Assembly (NCBI GenBank): GCA_020543525.1
Contig: JAHYIO010000037.1
Location: 2,108,001 to 2,172,000 of the forward strand
Origin: Coriolopsis trogii
Taxonomy: Eukaryota > Basidiomycota > Agaricomycetes > Polyporales > Polyporaceae
Length of the DNA: 64,000 bases
Direction: 5' to 3'
Shown here one piece after another: positions 56,500-64,000 of the stretch. The notes under the pieces are model-generated. The model worked only from the letters and a program-made list of their open reading frames with translations. It had not been told where the DNA came from and made no database searches. The translations under genes were made by a program, and so were the position numbers. The stretch's first letter is position 1. The number at the start of each line of letters is the position of its first letter.

Positions 56500-58137
56500 C
56501 TAGAACGCATACCAGTTAGCATCAGCCGGACGTACTATCTGTCTGCAACACGCACCATCAAACTTGTTCATCGCCTCCGCGTCCGCGGCATGCACGTACG
56601 CCCTCACCCTCTCTCCCATCCAGTCTGGGACCTCCCTTATATCCACAGGGGCACCAGACGCATCGCGGATGATGCTCCACCACCGCCACAACGACATATC
56701 GCTCGTATAGTCCTCTTGCCTGTCGAACGGATGGACGCTGGGTGCGTGTCCGAGCGCGACGAATCGGAGCCTCGGAAAGTACAGCGATGCATCGTGGAGG
56801 AACTTCGAATACGTCCGCTCTTCGGACCCAGGCCAGCGCGGGCTCGAGGATGGAGCGAGCACGGAGAGGAAGCGAATCGTTAGATATGGCGACTCTTGGA
56901 TCGCCATGTAATGTCTCTGAAACCGTATCAGCTTCAGCATGACGACGGTGGCAGAAGGCGTGGTCTGAAGACGTACCATTTTTGACAACATAATCGTCAG
57001 CGTCTTCTGCGAGCACTCGAACTCGTACCAGCCAGTGGGCTTCCAGAGGTACCGCGCCCACGCCTTGAGGTCGTATCCGCGCACGGTTATGCCAACCACA
57101 CGGGGTGTCTCGAGGAAGTGCACGTGGGCATGAGTATGGAAGTCCATCTCTGGTTGGAACACCGTCGCGCGATCGACCGGGTACGGGACGTCAATACACT
57201 TTTCTCTGTCGGTTAGCAGCGTATGGCATACCACATGACGAAGGGAGGGGTATTCATATTGCAGAGGACGAGGTGCGCTCAAGTTGCAGGAAATAATAGC
57301 AAGCTTCTCGAGATTGGGGAAAACCTGCGGTAGAAAACGCGCGGTGTGGTAGGGGAGCCAGGTGGAGATGAGGGCAAAGGTGCGCAGGGAGTTGATGACA
57401 GGAACTGGCGTCTCTTGATCAAACTCCGGAAATACGCTCGCAGGGAAGAATTCCAGGGTGAGCGACGACAGAGAGGGTAGCGTGGTGAGGAGCGTGCAAA
57501 GGTCGTGCACTGATAGGCGCGCGCTTGTGTTTCGGTAGGACCTGAGGTGTAACCGCTTCATACGTGTTGGAAAGAGTCCGGGGTGGCAGAGGATGGGGGT
57601 AGTCAGAGACGCCAATTGTACGCTCATCAAGGCCGACAGCTTGCCAATCGCGTCCAGGAGAGACGGTCCGAGGACCTTGCAGCTGTAGTAGATCTCGGAC
57701 CAAGACCAGTCGTTGTCCATGGAGAGTTGCCGGAGATTCTTCGCCATGCATAATATGTCAATGACAACGGACAAAGTCTTGTCGAAGCTGCGTTCGTCGT
57801 CCGACTCGGAATACCCGCGAAGGTCGATTAGGTGCAACGCGAGAGACACGAGACGAGGCGCTCGTACGTCTGTGTCGGCGCGCAAGTACGCGTGCAGCCT
57901 CCAGACTTGCTCCGTGCGCGTGCATACGACCCGTCTTATGTGCAGGATGACCGAGCAAATGTGCTTCGAAACCAGCGCGAAGCTGAGTCTGTCACTGAAT
58001 TGCAAGTAATCAGCGATAAACATGAGGACGTCCGCCGGAACCTTCCCCATGATTTGCCCCGTGACCTTTCTTCCTGCAGGCTCACGCCACGGAAGGGGTA
58101 CAATGGGGGTATAAGGTGCATCTGGAATTCCAGACAT
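56500..58137 (-). CDS. F-box-like/LRR hypothetical protein
   Basis: An open frame of 545 codons from ATG 58137. Near residues 32-66 the sequence GKVPADVLMFIADYLQFSDRLSFALVSKH fits an F-box (split here as GKVPADVLMFIADYL and QFSDRLSFALVSKH), which links a substrate to the SCF ubiquitin ligase through Skp1. The rest shows leucine-rich segments typical of basidiomycete F-box proteins (PSLSSLTLEFFPASVFP, PNLEKLAIISCNL). A 60-nt stretch 56976-56917 has GT-AG ends (GTACGT...TTTCAG) and a length divisible by three, so it may be an intron that the open frame passes through. The substrate is unknown. Confidence 0.7.
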   Translation of the reverse strand: MSGIPDAPYTPIVPLPWREPAGRKVTGQIMGKVPADVLMFIADYLQFSDRLSFALVSKHICSVILHIRRVVCTRTEQVWRLHAYLRADTDVRAPRLVSLALHLIDLRGYSESDDERSFDKTLSVVIDILCMAKNLRQLSMDNDWSWSEIYYSCKVLGPSLLDAIGKLSALMSVQLASLTTPILCHPGLFPTRMKRLHLRSYRNTSARLSVHDLCTLLTTLPSLSSLTLEFFPASVFPEFDQETPVPVINSLRTFALISTWLPYHTARFLPQVFPNLEKLAIISCNLSAPRPLQYEYPSLRHVVCHTLLTDREKCIDVPYPVDRATVFQPEMDFHTHAHVHFLETPRVVGITVRGYDLKAWARYLWKPTGWYEFECSQKTLTIMLSKMVRLQTTPSATVVMLKLIRFQRHYMAIQESPYLTIRFLSVLAPSSSPRWPGSEERTYSKFLHDASLYFPRLRFVALGHAPSVHPFDRQEDYTSDMSLWRWWSIIRDASGAPVDIREVPDWMGERVRAYVHAADAEAMNKFDGACCRQIVRPADANWYAF

Positions 58138-58833
58138 GAAGGCGGGAAGGAAAGGAGGACTTCAGCAATGCAACCTGCGCCACCGTTGTAGTGGCGTGTT
58201 TGGGAAATTCACTCCCACGGCTGGGCACCGCCACATCCTGAGCATCGTCCCTACGCGGCCGTCTGCCAAGTGTTCACAGAGACACTTTACCACCAGAATA
58301 TCGGGACAGGTAGGTACCCGAAACATATCCCATGGAATCCAAGTCAAGACGAGGGTTGTATGACAATGTCAGAAGAAGTAACAACGTGCAGGCATTCTGA
58401 ACCACCCACAGTCATGTCTTGGTCGTGTCGTCGAATTTCCTAGGCCTGGCGCCCTCGCGATCTGCCCCAGTCGGACTCCTGCTAGAGTCATTGCCTCCTG
58501 CCACATGTTGATCACTGCGTGCGCGTCTGACCATGAGTCGCGCGTATATTGCCGCGCATGCTCAAGCTCCAGTGTATAGTGAGTTCAATTCGCGCCATCA
58601 CGGACCTGAATTCCTCTAAAATCTGAGCATCATGACATGATGACCCTTACCAGCAGGTTCAAAAGACAGTAGTGGTCATGGCTGTGAGGCACATGTATAT
58701 TCGGGATCAATCGATACGCATCAGCTTTGGAGGGCGCCCACAATGACAGGCGGCGACTGTCACCGGACACGGTGCCCGCTTTTATACGGCGGTGAGCCCT
58801 TCAACACCCACTCTTCTTCTGCTCACTACTACT
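58138..58833. other. Spacer upstream of P3
   Basis: About 700 bases shared by two divergent genes. A TATA-like TTTTATAC at 58778-58786 lies about 50 bases before the P3 ATG. No gene. Confidence 0.45.
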
Positions 58834-60375
58834 ATGCCCGGGCCGTCTCCTATGCTAGTAGATGATGCTTCCCCAGCAGTCATGTATGAGCCTGGTTGGA
58901 TGGTCGATCTCCTTGTGCAAGGCGAGGTGGACCATACTCGGCATGGTGCTGCCTTGGACAATCTCACTGCCTGGTTGGATTTTACCGGTGAGTGGTGGTT
59001 GATATCCTATGCTTGAAATGTTGATCTCAATCTCTAGTCCTATTGTAACTTCAGGTACTGGAATTGATGTGGTCGGCACTTTGGAGCCTACAAGCCTTAG
59101 CGGTCAGCCTACAACGACGTACGCGATCGATGGGGAGATTGTTGGGACGTATACCGCGCCTTCCGACACGAGGGCCGCATCCTTCAACAACACGTTCTTC
59201 TCGAAACGCGACCTGTCCCGGGCAACTCATCGGCTCCTCATCACCAATGTAAACGGATCCAAACCCAATGTGTTCTGGCTCGACTTTCTTCTCGTTTACT
59301 CCGACCTGGGGTCGACTTCTCAGAGTACGCATGCCGACAAGGCCAGTGTCTCCCATTCGCTCTTCTCTGACGCACCCCGCTGTCACTATTAGCCGCTGTC
59401 GTGTCGACACCTACGAGCGGAACGCCCTCGGCATCAATGTCCGCCCCAAGCTCGGTCAGTGCCACGTCCTGCCAAGCAGCCTGTGTTTCAACTCGACGTT
59501 CACCCAATGACCACCGTTCTCTTCAGGCCTCATCAACATTATCAGCCGCTACAACACCCACTGTGGCGCCTTCGGCGGGATCAGATCGAACGGAGACCAA
59601 GACCGGGGCCAACATTGGTATAATCGTAGGCGGAGTCCTTGGAGGACTCGTTTTTATTGTCCTTCTTGGAATCCTCATAGTGTTGCTCAGAAGACGTCAA
59701 CCCCGAGAATCCTTGGGTAAGAGCGCCATTCATGCACTCGCCCGGATGTCCCTGAAGTCTCTGATATCTGTTGCAGAAATCGAACCGTTCCGCCGGCCAG
59801 ACTCCATTTTCTCCTCCGACCATGTCAACGCCACAAGCGCGTCCACAAGCCGAACAAAGACCTCGGAAATGATGCTCAATGCCGCTCATCCAGCTCCCAT
59901 CTCTCATCGGTCTACGCCATCGAGCGTGGCAGGATCATCGTATCAGCCTCCGTCGACACACCCGGTGCCCGTCCCTACACATTCGGATCACAATAGTCCT
60001 GACTCAGCCGCATCGGTTACTCTCGCCCCAAATCGGCCCCATGCCACGCCAGACATGCCCGATGAGTCTGCAGCAAACGCAAAGACTCGACGTGTGATAT
60101 ATGGCATTACGACCGCCACCCCGCATACGCAGGGCACGAGCAGTCCCATCAGCGCTGTACCGTCCTCCGGGTCTGCCTTGCGCGAGGAGGTGTCTCATGC
60201 TCCCTGGTATGCTCCACGAGGCGCCCAGTCAAGAGCACAGTCCCTCCTTCGAGGAATTGGAATGCGGAGCGGCAGGGAGCGTGCCGGAAGGCCTTCACGA
60301 ACGCCGCATCATACCGACTCGGGCCTGAGGCTGTACAATGAGACGGCATCTCCACCGCCATATACTGCGGTATAG
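58834..60375 (+). CDS. PPPY-tailed single-pass membrane protein P3
   Basis: Exons 58834-58987, 59055-59324, 59393-59716 and 59777-60375 join to 448 aa. The N-terminal module (DDASPAVMYEPGW, TRHGAALDNLTAWLDFTG, TTYAIDGEIVGTYTAPS, RLLITNVNGSKPNVFWLDF) is followed by a Ser/Thr stalk and a helix (about 215-240, IGIIVGGVLGGLVFIVLLGI) with RRRQPRE. The tail contains the motif HAPWYAPRGAQSRAQSLL and ends SGLRLYNETASPPPYTAV. The 60-nt last intron is in frame with no stop, so a retained-intron form is possible. This and P4 form a second subgroup, marked by the PWYAP motif, distinct from P1/P2. No signal peptide. Confidence 0.85.
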
Positions 60376-60956
60376 CCTTCCCTTCAAGATGCTGGGGTGA
60401 AGAAGAGGTGTATTGGTACGTCTCCCACCACGCCGTCCTACTTTAACGTCTGAGCTCCGCTGATTGTTCCGTCTGAACCCCTGATTCATCGCATGAAGGT
60501 GTCTGAGAAGTACTCCTGTCCATAAATTCAGTCATCCTGCTATGTCCGCCTCTTGCATTCATCTTGTCCACTGGTCTCTTCGAAAGCCTTGTGGTCTCCC
60601 GAATACCAATCTTTGTCTCCCTTCATCATATAGCTTGACTACTCAATACATACTCAGAACACACTATCACGGCACTCCGACCCTGCGGGTTTGCTATAAT
60701 CACCTGCTGAAGAACAGTCCTCACACGCTGCTCGACTATTTCGATAGAAATGCATCAACGGAGCGATACAGGCGTATCATTCACATCGAGTAAGCAACCC
60801 TCTTACACTAGCTCGTCCGAACGTGTACGTTTCCTAACGTAAGAATATGGATGGTCCGATGGTACCAAAACACCTGCTCGCGATGCCACAGTCTCCACCA
60901 AGACGATGCTGTGGAGCCCCTTGACTCTGCTGGTCTCGTACTATCTGCGGTGCCCA
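60376..60956. other. Spacer between convergent P3 and P4
   Basis: About 580 bases of 3' flank shared by two convergent genes. No gene. Confidence 0.45.
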
Positions 60957-62490
60957 TCAGTCGGCGGTGTAGGGCGGAGGCAGCGCCGTGTCTGGATACA
61001 TCCTGAGACCCGAGTCCATCTCTGATATTGTACGGCGCTCTTTAGGGTTACGTCCTCTCGCTCGTCCTGAGACGGCGTTGAGCAGCGAATGGGCGCGAGC
61101 CTGCAGACCCGGGGGAGCGTACCACGGGTGTCGTGTTATCTCAGTGACGTGTAGTCCACTGACAGAAGGAGGGGGAAGGTCGCTGGATAGTACGGACGAT
61201 GGCTGAGCACGAGCAGGGGCCGAGCTCACACCCAGCGTGCCCGTCTGTGGGCGTGAGGCGGGTATCTCCTCTGCTTTCTTGAGTGACTCTTGGGTAGCGT
61301 CTTGTTGAGGAACCGTCGAAGGAGCCGTCGCGAAAGCACCTGACAATCCTGGATCTTCAGAGGCATAGCTCGGGGAAGGGGGAGGGGTCTGTGATTGAAT
61401 GTCGTCGCATTTTCGTGTGTTTGAAGGAGAGGTACCGTCGAGCGGCATCCTCCTTGGGTCGGTGACAAATGGTTCTACTTCTAGGAACGAAGTTAGGCTT
61501 ATGCAGGATCAACTGCTACGCGACGACTCACGAATGATGCCCTTCGCCTGCGCTAGTCGCCGTCGTAGTATGACGAAGAGCAGGGTCGTGCCAATCAGAA
61601 CAACAACCCCGAGCACGCCTGCGACAACAGCAACGATATTGATGTGCCGCACACCGCCTCGATGGCTCACGCCAGTCGCAATAGCCGTTGGCGTCATCGT
61701 AGTCGTGGAGGTTCCCTCTTGCTGTATCATGGTCATGCTAGAGACGACCGATATGCTGCTCGGCGTCGCAGACTCAGAGCTCCTGCTTCTAGAGGACGAC
61801 GTAGTGATATTAGAGGACGCCTCTGTTGTAGTTCTGGTGTTTGTCGGTTGCGTATTCTCAGTTGACTGAGATGCGTCATGAGATGGCTGGGAGGTTGGCT
61901 GAACGGAGGCTATACTCGTTCCTCCACTCGAGGTGGTAGTAGACGACTCAGACGGGGGCTGAATTGTCCGATCGGTAGGCACAGTGGTTGGTGTATCGGG
62001 TATTGTCGTCCGTGGGTCAAAGGACTGGCCTACATCGACGACAAGATAGTCGAGCCAGTACACGCTATCGCCGTGAGGACTCGACTCGTGCACAATCAGG
62101 AGGTTGTGCTGGCGGTCGTGCAGCCCGTGATGCTCGAAGAAGGTCACGTTGAACGTCGTGTCCATCGTGAATGGGACGATGACCTCTGTCGGGTGTCCGC
62201 CGTCGAGCTGGTACGTGCTCTGCGGTTGCCCGTCTGGGCCACTGCTAGGCCCGATTATGCCCACGACTCGTATGCCAGTGCCTGAGTACACGCGAGTTAG
62301 ACCCATCCCAGACAACATGAGACCGATGCAGCTCACCGGTGAACGTGTAGGACGCAGTCATACCGCCTTGGGTTGAGCCGTGCCTAGTGCGATGTACTGC
62401 AAACTCGGAGCTTGTGTCGACAATCCAAGCACCATTGTACTGAATAGACGGGTCGTTGTCGTCTATTACAACGGTGTTGGTGAATGTCAT
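60957..62490 (-). CDS. PPPY-tailed single-pass membrane protein P4
   Basis: Exons 62490-62337, 62281-61532 and 61480-60957 join to 475 aa; exon 1 is 154 nt, the same as in P3. The N-terminal module reads IDDNDPSIQYNGAW, TRHGSTQGGMTASYTFTG, STYQLDGGHPT, VYWLDYLVVD. A long Ser/Thr stalk, a helix (about 265-290, INIVAVVAGVLGVVVLIGTT) with ILRRRLAQ, and a tail with RHPWYAPPGLQARAHSLL and SGLRMYPDTALPPPYTAD follow. It is the inverted neighbour of P3 and shares its tail motifs. No signal peptide. Function unknown. Confidence 0.85.
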
Positions 62491-63162
62491 TTGGTCCTGC
62501 GGCGAGTTCTGGAGAGGTGGGCATAGAATGCCAGGCTCGAGGATAAAGCAGGTGCGCCTCTCACCAGAATGCTTTATACTCTGTCTCGCTCATAGTAACA
62601 GTGGGCAATGCCTATTGAAGCATTGTGACAGGGTGCAGGTGGCGACAATACTTCCTGTCATGAATTAGGCATAAAAAGCATCCCCTCACGCTCGAAAAGA
62701 AATGATAACCGAACGCACCGCATAATTCTCGCATATGTACTTTAGCAATAACTACGGTATGCTACAGGTATTAGTAGAAATGATGGTGCGTCCCGCAGAA
62801 TTCTAAGTTCGCTGCGCCCCACGTACCTCGAATTCTTCAGCTTAAGATGGAGATACATCTATAATCGCAGTTATCAGCGGATTGGTCATTGTGCTGTACC
62901 AGAATAGTCATGAGAACACACGAAGGACGGTTTCCATTGACGTGCAGGACGTACCGAGAGCCAGGTAGAACAAGGACATGCGCTCGTTGTAGCGCCACAG
63001 CCATCATTGAGGTCGTCCTCACCCATAGAAGGCTATGCTCAATGGAAGCCTTCATGAGCGCCATCGAGACTATCCGCGCATATACTTCTCCTCAAGGCAA
63101 TCACGCACTCTGATACGTCACCCGAGTCTCCAAGCAAGTATGCGCAAATAGACGTGCTTGAT
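62491..63162. other. Spacer upstream of P4
   Basis: About 670 bases, P4 promoter side. No gene or repeat recognised. Confidence 0.45.
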
Positions 63163-63480
63163 TCAATGGTAACTCGGTAGGTACGCCACCAAGAAACATT
63201 TAAAACTGGCGCTGTACGGGGGAGGCGACGTACCCTCCGGACCCATCCTCAGTCCAGAGTCAACCTCCACCGGCACTGCCCTTCGGCCCGCACGCCTCTC
63301 GATGACTGCGTTCAGCACCAACTGGGCGCGCGACTGGAGCTCGGGCGACGCATACCAAGGGCTCCGCCACACTTCTCTCACGTGTACTCCGGCTAGCGAG
63401 GAGGAAAGTTCTGAACTGACCCCTCAGAGGACGCTGTCAGCGCACGAGTGCGCTGCGTCGCCGAAGTTTGCGTGAGTGGA
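63163..63480 (-). pseudogene. Fragment of a PPPY membrane protein gene (P5)
   Basis: The minus-strand frame 63381-63163 encodes the C-terminal tail of the P3/P4 type: RSPWYASPELQSRAQLVLNAV, here given as RSPWYASPELQ then SRAQLVLNAV, and SGLRMGPEGTSPPPYSAS. The usual stop after PPPY is lost and 13 extra residues follow. Upstream (63390-63480) the matching stretch shifts frame, and no helix or N-terminal module is found up to 64000. It is a remnant of a fifth copy. Confidence 0.75.
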
Positions 63481-64000
63481 CTTCCTGCCAGCAGTTTGGG
63501 ATGATGCTGGCGTTGTGGCCGGGATACAACAGCCCACAGACGGCCAGGGTGCGAGGACGGAGAAGGGCAGACACGACAGCTAGCTATGGTGGGCGAAAGT
63601 TCATGTGGATAGAGCACAGTGAATCACTATAATAAGCGTCATTGACCAGGAAGGAGGGCGGCAGATTGACGCACATTGAATGAGTGATGCAATCGTGCGT
63701 GGACCAGATTGAAGATTGCAAGAACGCAACGAGGCCATCGGATTGCCTCAGGGTGTTCGCCCCTGATAGGCCTGGCTCCCGATACCATAGAGTTGTCATG
63801 GCTGGTGCCTGCGAGATGGTCACTGCGGTCTACGGCACTAGGTCATACCTGTATCTCCAGCCCTGGGGTTCCGTAAGACGACACATTGTAACTGGAAGAA
63901 GTTGACGCAGATGTCTCACGAGGTTTTGAACTGACTGACTCGACTCAGCGGTTCAGGTTTTACGCATAGGCGCTTGACGAGTCTGGCAACCAAGGCTTAG
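63481..64000. other. Right end of window, no gene recognised
   Basis: About 520 bases. Degenerate sequence of the P5 copy may continue to about 63620; the rest shows no open frame with support. Confidence 0.4.

Noticed and set aside
1..64000. CRISPR arrays, rRNA operons, bacterial promoters or riboswitches
   Set aside because: The sequence is fungal nuclear DNA with spliceosomal introns; no regular repeat-spacer arrays or rRNA motifs were seen. tRNA genes were looked for by B-box-like motifs and none was convincing.

Overview
This window is nuclear DNA of a filamentous basidiomycete, most likely a wood-decay agaricomycete of the Polyporales type. The evidence is the gene content (glyoxal oxidases with a radical-copper active site, GH43, HET proteins, Zn2Cys6 regulators, PPxY-tailed membrane proteins), many short 50-60 nt introns with GT-AG and some GC-AG ends, very small exons, and GC-rich coding DNA. 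Gene models were built by reading splice sites and reading frames by eye. Exon joins given in the evidence fields keep the frame, but no transcript data were available.

Layout. 1-3985 is the left arm of a large inverted duplication whose right arm is about 21635-25600. Each arm carries an LRR-like gene, a nearly identical 0.37 kb non-coding block and a Ser-rich gene (open on the left, broken on the right). Between the arms lie a ubiquitin-like/RING gene (4450-7212), a short non-autonomous hAT element with a perfect 8-bp target duplication (7331-8037), glyoxal oxidase GLOX1 (8310-10158), a GH43 glycosidase (11378-12760), a Cdc14-type septation gene (14140-16133), an FAH-family hydrolase (16468-17766) with a decayed copy, and GLOX2 (19304-21172). 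Right of the second arm are a tandem pair of HET-domain genes (25905-31147), the dead GLOX3 with an FAH remnant (32814-34470), GLOX4 (35166-37045), a Zn2Cys6 regulator divergent from an amino-acid permease (37377-44183), an alkyl-purine glycosylase-like gene (44518-45648) and GLOX5 (47107-48943).

The last 15 kb holds a second family expansion: four intact single-pass membrane proteins and one C-terminal fragment. They share an N-terminal beta-rich module, a transmembrane helix followed by basic residues, and a C-terminal PPPY motif. Among them are an RWD-IMPACT (Yih1-like) gene and an F-box-like gene. A MITE-like element lies at 49109-49502.

How the genes work together. GLOX1-5 would make extracellular H2O2 from aldehydes for lignin-degrading peroxidases, and GH43 would attack arabinan or xylan side chains, so this part of the window is plant-cell-wall oriented. 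FAH and GLOX were duplicated together at least twice, giving an alternating array with dead members. The HET pair, the LRR genes and the PPPY membrane proteins are accessory, fast-evolving families. The Cdc14, IMPACT, ubiquitin/RING and glycosylase-like genes look like conserved single-copy genes between them.
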